A stretch of 5,399 nt of DNA. It comes from Methanothrix sp. (lineage in GTDB: Archaea; Halobacteriota; Methanosarcinia; Methanotrichales; Methanotrichaceae). This document shows positions 1-5,285 of the stretch, one piece after another. The notes beneath the pieces are model-generated. The model was not told the origin of the DNA. It was given only the letters and a program-made list of their open reading frames with translations, and ran no database searches. The position numbers and the translations under genes were made by a program. The stretch spans positions 1 through 5,399 of the forward strand of contig JAJRAT010000177.1 of NCBI GenBank assembly GCA_028682845.1, read 5' to 3'. Within the stretch, counting starts at the first letter, position 1, and each line of letters begins with the position of its first letter.

Positions 1-72
1 ACGGCTCTGGGCCTCGGCCCTGCGCCAAACAAGCAGATGGACAAAGTGACAGGCAAGCTCAAGCTCGTCTGA
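1..72 (+). CDS. pth2: Peptidyl-tRNA hydrolase, type 2 (Pth2), C-terminal end only
   Basis: The first 23 codons visible, in the frame starting at base 1, read TALGLGPAPNKQMDKVTG followed by KLKLV and a TGA stop at 70-72. This matches the conserved C-terminus of the archaeal/eukaryotic Pth2 family, where a G-x-G-P-x-P turn is followed by D-K-V-T-G and L-K-L. Pth2 hydrolyses peptidyl-tRNAs released prematurely from ribosomes, recycling the tRNA in the cytoplasm. Only the tail is present, so the catalytic residues and start lie outside the window. The stop is 15 bases before the truD ATG, which suggests cotranscription; pth2 next to truD is a known archaeal arrangement. The call rests on a short stretch, but the motif is distinctive. 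Confidence 0.85.
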   Translation, partial: TALGLGPAPNKQMDKVTGKLKLV

Positions 73-87
73 ACGGGATTGGCAAAA

Positions 88-1416
88 ATGCTATTAGCGA
101 CTGATCAGGATCGGCAACTGGGCATGAACTATTATGTCACAGACACTCCAGGCTGCGGAGGCGTTATTCGCAGCAGCCCGGAGGACTTTCGGGTAGAGGA
201 GGTCTATGAAGATCTCAATTACGAGGGCGGCAGATATCTGGTCCTGGAGGTCGAGAAGAAGGACTGGGACACTCACCACCTCATCCGGGAGATGTCACGA
301 CAGCTACGCATCAGCCAGAAGAGATTCGGCTGGGCGGGAACCAAGGACAAACGCGCGGTCACGAGCCAGCGCATCAGCATCATGAACCTGAAGGAGCAGG
401 AGTTGGAACGGCTTACCCTTCCCGATCTGAATATAAAAGTGCTGGGCAGGACCAACCGTTCCGTCGGCCTGGGGGACCTCATCGGAAACAGGTTTGTAGT
501 CACCATTCGCAGTCTGGCCTGTTCCGACGCAGCGAGCCGATTTGCTGCCGTCACCGAGCAGATCCTGCGCTGCAAAGGAGTGCCCAATTACTTCGGGGTG
601 CAGCGCTTTGGGGACACAAGGCCTGTGACCCACAAGGTCGGCGAAGCCATTGTTCGCGGCGATCTTGAGAAGGCGGTCTTCACATATCTCGCCCTGCCTT
701 TTCCCGGCGAGCCGGACAGGACGAGAGCGGCGCGCGAGCGGCTCTGGGATAATCGTGATATCCATTCCGCCCTGAAGGAATTTCCCGAATACCTGCGCTA
801 CGAGCTGGCCATGCTCAACTATCTGGTCGAATATCCTGGAGATTACGCTCATGCCTTCGATGTGCTCTCGGTCAACCTGAAGCGCCTCTTCGTTCATGCC
901 TATCAGTCTTATCTCTTCAACGAGATCCTCAGCCGCAGAATTGCAGCCGGTCTCCCGCTAGATCGGGCTGTGGAGGGCGATATTGTCTGCTTCTCCAAAG
1001 GCGATCAGCCGGACATCGACCGGCTCCAGGCAGTGACCGGCGAGAACCTCGGCGCAGTCAACCGCCTGGCGGAGCGGGGCCGCTCGTTCGTAACGCTCCC
1101 GCTCATCGGGTTTGAGACCCGTCTCGCTTCTGGAAAAGAAGGCGAATTCGAAGAGGCAGTGCTCTTGGAGCAGAACATTGGCAAGGATGATTTTCGCATC
1201 GCTGCTAATCCCGATCTCGGGTCTCGGGGAGCCAGGCGTGCCGCACTTTTGAAGGTCTCGCCCAATATCGAAGTGGAAGGAGACAGTGCACGCCTTGAGT
1301 TTTTCCTGCCCAAGGGAAGCTATGCCACTGTGCTTTTGCGAGAGTACACCAAAGGTGCTAATGCTGTTGCTATTTCAGATATGAATAAGCCGGAGGATTT
1401 GGAAACGTGCAACTAG
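88..1416 (+). CDS. truD: tRNA pseudouridine(13) synthase TruD
   Basis: TruD isomerises uridine 13 in the D-arm of tRNAs to pseudouridine in the cytoplasm, without a cofactor. Numbering from the ATG at 88 (442 aa, normal for archaeal TruD), an early DFRVEEV segment lies at about 33-39. The catalytic aspartate is D87 in FGWAGTKDKRA. A GNRF motif follows near 133-136, NYFGVQRFG at about 167-175, and the conserved AYQSYLFNEIL at about 271-281. An in-frame TTG at 79 would add three residues. I prefer the ATG because archaeal TruD proteins usually begin about a dozen residues before the first conserved Gly, here the QLGM segment. Neither start has a strong Shine-Dalgarno site. An in-frame ATG at 124 is also possible but would remove the usual N-terminal lead. 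The 3' end overlaps the next gene by 10 bases. Family assignment is secure; the start is less so. Confidence 0.95.
   Translation: MLLATDQDRQLGMNYYVTDTPGCGGVIRSSPEDFRVEEVYEDLNYEGGRYLVLEVEKKDWDTHHLIREMSRQLRISQKRFGWAGTKDKRAVTSQRISIMNLKEQELERLTLPDLNIKVLGRTNRSVGLGDLIGNRFVVTIRSLACSDAASRFAAVTEQILRCKGVPNYFGVQRFGDTRPVTHKVGEAIVRGDLEKAVFTYLALPFPGEPDRTRAARERLWDNRDIHSALKEFPEYLRYELAMLNYLVEYPGDYAHAFDVLSVNLKRLFVHAYQSYLFNEILSRRIAAGLPLDRAVEGDIVCFSKGDQPDIDRLQAVTGENLGAVNRLAERGRSFVTLPLIGFETRLASGKEGEFEEAVLLEQNIGKDDFRIAANPDLGSRGARRAALLKVSPNIEVEGDSARLEFFLPKGSYATVLLREYTKGANAVAISDMNKPEDLETCN
1392..1397 (+). promoter_or_regulatory. Shine-Dalgarno site deciding the GTG start of the marker 11 gene
   Basis: GGAGGA lies nine bases before the GTG at 1407 and inside the 3' end of truD. 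It is the best ribosome site near this junction and supports the non-ATG start. Its position within truD suggests translation coupled to truD. Confidence 0.7.
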
Positions 1417-2306
1417 AACTGGATGATCCATACGTGGTGGTTTACAAGCAGATCCATGCCGTGGTTGACGATGAGGGGAAACAGGTCGAGCTTCTGGAGC
1501 ACTCCAATTGCTATGGCGGATCGGCCTGGGCTTTGTATCATTACTCTAAGGGACCGCTCATCACCAGCGCCCGCAACATCGGAAACTGGTTCCGCTACAT
1601 GATCAGGCCTGGCAAGGTCGATCTGGATCTCATCTCTTCCAAGAAATCCGCGGGCATCGAATCAGTGCTGGTAAAGGGCGACGAGGTCGAGGTGACTTAT
1701 GCCGGCCTTGGCGGCGGCGGCGTGGGAGCGACCTTATCGAGGGCAAAGGCGGGAGACGTGCTTCGCTACGAGGTCTCCGAATGCGGCGGCGGCAGAGTTG
1801 CTCGGGGAACGCTTGTACTGCCGAGAAGAGAGCGCCTGATCATCGGAGTGGACGATACCGATTCCAAGACGACGGGGGCCACCTGGACGCTCATTCATAA
1901 CATCGCCGGCAAGGTCGACCGACCGGAAGCCCGCTACATTTCTCATTCCCTGGTGCAGCTCTTCCCCGTTCCCACCAAGACCCAGAACTGCGTCTCCACC
2001 GCGGTTGAATTTGCCTGCCTTCCCGGCAGGGCCGAAGGAATGCTGGCCGATTTCAAGGCGCTGCTCCGGAAATACTCCGTCTCGGACCAAACCGGCATGG
2101 CAGCCTTCAGGGATTTTGATCCGTCCTGCCTGATGGCTTATGCCGAGCGGTGCAAGCACGAGCGGGTTCGCTATGAAGATGCACTGGATGCCGCCAGGGA
2201 GAACGGTGTGCAGATCCTCATGAACGGCCAGGGATTGATCGGTGCCCTGGCTGCTCTGCCGTTCTGCGCTCAGCCGGACAAGTCGGTGGTGCCCGGGATT
2301 TTATGA
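1407..2306 (+). CDS. Methanogenesis marker protein 11 (Mmp11), function unknown
   Basis: I recognise this 299-aa protein as methanogenesis marker 11, a family confined to methanogenic archaea and close to this length. No reaction is established. Residues 1-140 form a family-specific N-terminal region with a glycine-rich stretch (AGLGGGGVGATL, about 99-110) and a second CGGGR at 126-130. Residues 145-160 carry IIGVDDTDS then GATW. Around 183-202 come LFPVPTKTQNC and VSTAVEFA, and at 275-285 GQGLIGALAAL. The DDTDS, P-x-KT and G-x-GLIGALAA elements resemble TiaS, the ATP-dependent enzyme that puts agmatine on cytidine 34 of tRNA-Ile2, so a nucleotide-binding fold is a reasonable inference. It is not TiaS: its C-terminus lacks the zinc-ribbon and OB-fold regions and the protein is shorter. 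GTG is the start, with GGAGGA upstream. It overlaps truD by 10 bases and the next gene by ATGA. Confidence 0.87.
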   Translation: MQLELDDPYVVVYKQIHAVVDDEGKQVELLEHSNCYGGSAWALYHYSKGPLITSARNIGNWFRYMIRPGKVDLDLISSKKSAGIESVLVKGDEVEVTYAGLGGGGVGATLSRAKAGDVLRYEVSECGGGRVARGTLVLPRRERLIIGVDDTDSKTTGATWTLIHNIAGKVDRPEARYISHSLVQLFPVPTKTQNCVSTAVEFACLPGRAEGMLADFKALLRKYSVSDQTGMAAFRDFDPSCLMAYAERCKHERVRYEDALDAARENGVQILMNGQGLIGALAALPFCAQPDKSVVPGIL

Positions 2307-3745
2307 ATGGCATTGATGCGGCAAAATTAGCGGCCCAGGATGCCGGTGTGGCAGTCAGGACTTACGTTCCCGGCTATCCCATAACCGAGCTGGCCAAAGC
2401 CCTGGACGCGGAGATTTCGGTCAACGAGAAGGTTGCCCTGGAGATTGCTCTGGGGGCCTCAGCCACAGGTGTGCGTTCGCTGGTGCTGGTCAAGCAGATG
2501 GGAATGAACTTGCTCGCCGACCCGCTGGTGATTTCGGCCACGCACACCATCGGCTCGGGCGTGGTGATCATCGCCGGAGACGACCTGGGACCGATCGGCT
2601 CTCAAGCGGAGATGGACAGCCGGGCCTTCGGTCCGCTGGCCGGGCTGCCCGTGCTCGATCCCAGGAACCCGGCCCTTCTGCACGCCGGCATCCTTGAAGC
2701 CTACAACATATCGGAGTGGCTGAGAGTTCCGGTCATCGTTCGGGTGACACCCCGCCTGCTGGCCGCCGAGTCAGCCGCGATTTTGCCGTTGCCTTTCCCG
2801 GGTTCCGGCCAGCAGTTCGAGAGGGACGGCTGGGAGCTGACGATGCGCGGTCGACATCAGAGGCACCGGGACAGGATCATGTCTTTCGCCGCAGAGGCTT
2901 CCGAGTCCACCCGCTCAAATCGCCTGGAGATCAGCGGCAACGTGGGCATTATCGCCAGCGGCTACCCTGCAACTTTGGCCGAGGGCCTGGGAGTGTCCAC
3001 GCTTGCCGCGGGCTATGCCCATCCCCTGCCCTGGATGCAGATGCGCAGATTCATCGACGGCCACCGCTACATTTTGGTGGCCGAGGAGCCGGGGCCGTTC
3101 ATCGAGTCGCAGCTTCGCGCTAATCCCAGGGTGCGGGGAAAGCTGACCGGTCACCTGCCTTTCGGGCCGCTGCAGAGATCGGACATCATCCGGGCGCTGG
3201 AAGGCCTTGACAAAAAAGCGGAAAACGTGCCGCAAGACTACGAGACGGCAGAAGAGCGCGGCTACTCCGGAGTATGCCCCGACTGCCCGTTCATCCCTCT
3301 CTTCCGAGCTTTGGCAAAGCTGGACGTGCCCGTGGCCGGAGACGCCGGCTGCGCCATCCGCACCACCCGCGAGCCGTATGAGTCGGTGGACGTGGTCTAC
3401 GGCCTCGGCTCCTCCATCGCCGTCGCTTCAGGCTTTGCAAAGAAGGGCGTGGCGGTGGTGGGCGATTATGCGCTGGCCCATTCAGGTTTGCAGGGCTTGA
3501 TCAACGCCGTTTGGCAGAAGCGCGAGGTTCTGGTGGTGATGCTCAAGAATGATATGGCTGCCATGACGGGCGGCCAGGCGGTGCCGGATCTGACGGAGCT
3601 GCTGGAGAGAATTGCGCCCACGCGCTTAATCGATCTTTCGATCCCGGAAGAGGAGATGGAAAAAGTGCTGAGGGATGAGCTGGCAGGACCCTGTATCTCT
3701 GTTTTGGTGGTCCCTGGCAAATGCACAAAGCACGCCGGAGTCTGA
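2303..3745 (+). CDS. TPP-dependent enzyme related to indolepyruvate:ferredoxin oxidoreductase alpha subunit (IorA-like)
   Basis: This 480-aa cytoplasmic protein has the domain order of IorA-type 2-oxoacid:ferredoxin oxidoreductases. The pyrimidine-binding domain (about 1-160) includes YPITEL, NEKVALEIALGASATG at 41-56, KQMGMN and the GDDLGPIGSQAEMDSRAFG stretch. A middle domain (about 213-300) contains VAEEPGPFIE. The pyrophosphate-binding domain (about 320-475) has CPDCP, GDAGC, and GDYALAHSG at 387-395 with N416 in LKND, the IorA-like form of the GDG...N metal/TPP motif. C325, C328, C350 and C474 could hold one 4Fe-4S cluster. IorA itself is over 600 aa and ends in a two-cluster ferredoxin domain, which is absent here, and no IorB partner is in the window. 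A 2-oxoacid oxidoreductase or decarboxylase is plausible; the substrate is unknown. Its ATG overlaps the stop of the marker 11 gene, with no strong ribosome site of its own, which points to coupled translation. Confidence 0.85.
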   Translation: MNGIDAAKLAAQDAGVAVRTYVPGYPITELAKALDAEISVNEKVALEIALGASATGVRSLVLVKQMGMNLLADPLVISATHTIGSGVVIIAGDDLGPIGSQAEMDSRAFGPLAGLPVLDPRNPALLHAGILEAYNISEWLRVPVIVRVTPRLLAAESAAILPLPFPGSGQQFERDGWELTMRGRHQRHRDRIMSFAAEASESTRSNRLEISGNVGIIASGYPATLAEGLGVSTLAAGYAHPLPWMQMRRFIDGHRYILVAEEPGPFIESQLRANPRVRGKLTGHLPFGPLQRSDIIRALEGLDKKAENVPQDYETAEERGYSGVCPDCPFIPLFRALAKLDVPVAGDAGCAIRTTREPYESVDVVYGLGSSIAVASGFAKKGVAVVGDYALAHSGLQGLINAVWQKREVLVVMLKNDMAAMTGGQAVPDLTELLERIAPTRLIDLSIPEEEMEKVLRDELAGPCISVLVVPGKCTKHAGV

Positions 3746-3774
3746 GGATATTTAAGTTAATATTATTGTTACTA
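3746..3774. other. Convergent intergenic gap, possible bidirectional termination region
   Basis: Twenty-nine AT-rich bases separate the stop of the IorA-like gene from the stop of the opposing methyltransferase gene. The plus strand has short T runs here, continuing to 3782, but no strong hairpin or long T tract is visible on either strand. Both transcripts must end near here, or else overlap as antisense RNAs. Placing termination here rests on gene orientation, not on a clear signal. Confidence 0.3.
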
Positions 3775-4566
3775 CTATTTTACGCCCGTAATCATAAAAG
3801 TCCTGCCCCAGTGCCCATTTTTTAGGTAATCAAGATTTGTAAGCGACTTCCTGTAGATATCTTCCAGAACATGAATCTTCTCAAAGCCGGCCCTTTCCAG
3901 GAGCCGAACATCGGCTTGGGGCCTCCTGGCAACAGTGGACCACAGGCTTTCTTTGATCTCCGAATTCATGCTCGAGTATCGAGGAATCCTCCTTTCCGTC
4001 AGCATTATCAGCGGCGTGGATAGGAACTGCCACAGCTTTATCTTCAAAGGCGAATCGTCATGGTCATACCAGGTCCCGTCAATGACCAGAACCTTCCCGC
4101 CCGGCCTCAGGACCCGCTTCCATTCGATCATGGCCTTGTCGGGATGGGGCAGATTCCACAGGACAAATCTGCAGACGACCGCATCAAATGACCCGTCCAT
4201 AAAGGGCAAATTCTCAGCATCTCCCTGGACAAAAACCAGTGGTTGTTTGGACCTTTTGGCATTGATGCCGGCCCTTTCCAGCATCTCACGGGATGGATCG
4301 ATGCCGGTCACTTGATTGCCCAGGCTGGACAGGATTGTGGCCACAATACCCGGTCCGGTGCCGACATCCAGAATCTTCATTTCAGCGCTCGTCATTTTTG
4401 CATCTTTCAATTCAGCGCCGTTCATTTTCACGCTTCCGAGGCCCTGCGAGAAGATCCTTTTCCATTCACGATTCTCGCGAGGAGAATATAGTATGTTCCT
4501 GACATTCTCATCATAGTCGACGGCCCGCCGGTCCCAATAGCCTCTGATCTTATCCTTCATGCCCAT
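3775..4566 (-). CDS. Class I SAM-dependent methyltransferase (UbiE/Methyltransf_11 type)
   Basis: The 263-aa product is a soluble Rossmann-fold methyltransferase. The SAM-binding motif I is ILDVGTGPG at 65-73, and the acidic residue after beta-2 is D90 in VTGIDPS. GDAENLPF lies at 115-122, the motif IV region SFDAVVCRFVLWNLP at 126-140, and LRPGGKVLVID at 153-163. An N-terminal YWDRRAVDYDE precedes them, as in many UbiE-like enzymes. The substrate cannot be told; a small molecule is more likely than nucleic acid, since no RNA-binding domain is seen. Residues 47-66 are an imperfect 10-aa duplication just before motif I. The start is uncertain: GGAAGG directly abuts the ATG at 4566 but lies six bases before the in-frame ATG at 4560, which would give 261 aa and better spacing. 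It is convergent with the operon on one side and divergent from the substrate-binding protein gene on the other. Confidence 0.9.
   Translation of the reverse strand: MGMKDKIRGYWDRRAVDYDENVRNILYSPRENREWKRIFSQGLGSVKMNGAELKDAKMTSAEMKILDVGTGPGIVATILSSLGNQVTGIDPSREMLERAGINAKRSKQPLVFVQGDAENLPFMDGSFDAVVCRFVLWNLPHPDKAMIEWKRVLRPGGKVLVIDGTWYDHDDSPLKIKLWQFLSTPLIMLTERRIPRYSSMNSEIKESLWSTVARRPQADVRLLERAGFEKIHVLEDIYRKSLTNLDYLKNGHWGRTFMITGVK
4376..4428 (-). repeat. In-frame 30-base-period duplication inside the methyltransferase gene
   Basis: Two 23-base copies, at 4406-4428 and 4376-4398 on the plus-strand numbering, match at 19 of 23 positions and are offset by exactly 30 bases. Read on the minus strand they encode KMNGAELKDA followed by KMTSAEMKIL, ten residues each, so the reading frame is kept. 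The second copy runs into beta-strand 1 of the SAM-binding fold. Confidence 0.75.
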
Positions 4567-4639
4567 CCTTCCGGTTGCACTTGATCATTCTTCCGATTTC
4601 TCTTGACCATTCATTCGTAATAATTGAATTGCGATTCAT
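4550..4639 (-). CDS. Candidate 29-aa leader peptide or small ORF upstream of the methyltransferase
   Basis: On the minus strand an ATG at 4639-4637 opens a 29-codon frame ending in TAA at 4552-4550. The peptide begins MNRNSIITNEWSREIG and ends CNRKDGHEG; I recognise no family. GGAAGGAG (4655-4648) sits eight bases upstream of the ATG, a better ribosome site than the methyltransferase's own. The stop lies 17 bases inside the methyltransferase gene, in a different frame, so ribosomes finishing the peptide would be next to the downstream start. Options are a translationally coupled leader, a small protein, or an N-terminal extension separated from the main frame by a one-base indel. There is no conservation evidence here, only the signal strength and placement. 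Confidence 0.4.
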   Translation of the reverse strand: MNRNSIITNEWSREIGRMIKCNRKDGHEG

Positions 4640-4647
4640 ATTATTAA

Positions 4648-4655
4648 CTCCTTCC
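4648..4655 (-). promoter_or_regulatory. Strong Shine-Dalgarno site for the 29-codon frame
   Basis: GGAAGGAG on the minus strand, eight bases from the ATG at 4639. It stands out in an otherwise AT-rich leader and is the main support for translation of the small frame. Confidence 0.5.
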
Positions 4656-4680
4656 AAGCTCATAATTTTTAAGATTTTTA

Positions 4681-4689
4681 TTGTATAAT
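4681..4689 (-). promoter_or_regulatory. Possible archaeal TATA box for the methyltransferase transcript
   Basis: On the minus strand ATTATACAA is preceded by an A-rich TFB-recognition-like stretch (TTCAAAA). Start of transcription would be expected some 25 bases downstream, around 4660, just ahead of the GGAAGGAG site at 4655-4648. The geometry fits, but the region is so AT-rich that TATA-like matches are expected by chance. Confidence 0.3.
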
Positions 4690-4784
4690 TTTTGAATTTC
4701 TAAAATTAATCACATCGCTGCAAATTTATTAACAAAATATCAAATAATCAAATAATAATCTAATATGTTATCATACTAAAATCT

Positions 4785-4799
4785 AAAAAGTTATTAATA
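4785..4799 (+). promoter_or_regulatory. Possible BRE/TATA promoter for the substrate-binding protein gene
   Basis: AAAAAG followed by TTATTAATA resembles an archaeal BRE plus TATA box. Transcription would begin near 4820, giving a leader of roughly 25-30 bases before the ATG at 4848 that includes the GAGGTGA ribosome site. It is plausible from spacing but not distinguishable from AT-rich background with certainty. Confidence 0.4.
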
Positions 4800-4835
4800 C
4801 TTGCATCTATAATTCGCCTGCCCAATTGAACAAAA

Positions 4836-4842
4836 GAGGTGA
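4836..4842 (+). promoter_or_regulatory. Shine-Dalgarno site fixing the ATG start at 4848
   Basis: GAGGTGA is fully complementary to the archaeal 16S rRNA tail and lies five bases before ATG 4848. An in-frame GTG at 4839 falls inside this site and so is not the start. Confidence 0.8.
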
Positions 4843-4847
4843 CCGGA

Positions 4848-5282
4848 ATGAGAGCAGCGAATTATATCCTCACAGCTATGTTATTGCTGTCGATCATCAT
4901 GATCACGTCCGCCCAAGATTTCACTTTGGATATCTTCGGAAATGCGAATATGGATGATCTGATTGATGACAGAGACATCGCCTATGTCGAAGGCATTTTG
5001 AATGGCGCAAATAAGCAGACGAATCTGACAGATGCCGACCAGAACGGAAAGGTCGATCAGGATGATATCGCCAGAATCAAGCAGATCATCGACGGAACAG
5101 AATCCGAGCTTTACTACATCGATGCCAGAGGAGAAACGGCAAAGGTCAAACATCCCCTCAAGAAAATAATAATCGCATACGATAACACGGCTGAGATCAT
5201 CCGCATCCTTGGAGCGGAAGACCGGGTCATCGGAGTTGATTCCGGATCATCCGCCGGTGCTATTTTAAAGTATCCCACTTAG
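4848..5282 (+). CDS. Secreted dockerin-like/ABC substrate-binding protein (Fe/corrinoid type), truncated
   Basis: The ATG at 4848 gives 144 aa. Residues 1-22 are a signal peptide: MRAANYIL, a hydrophobic core, then ITSAQ with likely cleavage after SA. Residues about 28-83 are dockerin-like with two calcium-loop segments, GNANMDDLIDDRD and the canonical DADQNGKVDQDD, each followed by a short helix. From about 106 on, HPLKKIIIAYDN followed by EIIRILGAEDRVIGVD matches the start of the periplasmic-binding-protein-2 domain (TroA/BtuF/FepB class) that captures iron chelates, corrinoids or metal for an ABC importer. That domain normally runs some 250 residues or more, but a TAG comes after about 40. 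An inverted-repeat element begins four bases later. I infer a gene interrupted by insertion, so it is probably non-functional as a transporter component, although a short secreted calcium-binding protein could still be made. The permease and ATPase genes are not in the window. Confidence 0.8.
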   Translation: MRAANYILTAMLLLSIIMITSAQDFTLDIFGNANMDDLIDDRDIAYVEGILNGANKQTNLTDADQNGKVDQDDIARIKQIIDGTESELYYIDARGETAKVKHPLKKIIIAYDNTAEIIRILGAEDRVIGVDSGSSAGAILKYPT

Positions 5283-5285
5283 TGA

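Larger units (their letters stand above)
4567..4847. other. AT-rich divergent intergenic region
   Basis: About 280 bases lie between the divergent methyltransferase and substrate-binding protein starts. I count 20 G or C in the 120 bases 4681-4800, about 17% GC. It holds the candidate leader ORF and TATA box on the minus strand and a TATA/BRE candidate on the plus strand. A 9-base direct repeat (ATAATTTTT at 4662-4670 and 4685-4693) and two adjacent copies of TCAAATAA at 4740-4755 are also present. I see no tRNA, no riboswitch fold I can name, and no CRISPR repeats. Confidence 0.6.

Noticed and set aside
79..87. TTG at 79 as the truD start
   Set aside because: It adds only three residues ahead of an ATG, and archaeal homologues generally begin close to the ATG position; not excluded, but less likely.
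304..897. Long minus-strand open frame (197 codons) opposite truD
   Set aside because: It lies wholly within a confidently identified truD on the other strand, shows no recognisable motif, and is expected from the GC-rich codon pattern.
2010..2035. CCTGCC/GGCAGG hairpin within the marker 11 gene
   Set aside because: A six-base stem inside a GC-rich coding region is expected by chance and is not followed by a T tract.
1734..2159. Minus-strand open frame of 141 codons opposite the marker 11 gene
   Set aside because: Antisense shadow of a conserved protein; no family resemblance.
2716..3123. Plus-strand open frame of 135 codons inside the IorA-like gene
   Set aside because: Out-of-frame overlap with a conserved enzyme; arginine/proline-rich composition typical of a shadow frame.
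3935..4315. Plus-strand open frame of 126 codons opposite the methyltransferase
   Set aside because: The minus strand carries clear SAM methyltransferase motifs over the same bases; the plus-strand translation resembles nothing.
4681..4689. TTGTATAAT on the plus strand as a bacterial -10 promoter element
   Set aside because: The gene content is archaeal, and the motif is better explained as an archaeal TATA-like box or AT-rich background.
4740..4765. TCAAATAA tandem copies as a CRISPR or iteron array
   Set aside because: Only two adjacent 8-base copies in low-complexity AT sequence, with no spacers and no replication gene nearby.
4839..4847. GTG at 4839 as the start of the substrate-binding protein
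   Set aside because: The GTG is part of the GAGGTGA ribosome site that serves ATG 4848 at ideal spacing.
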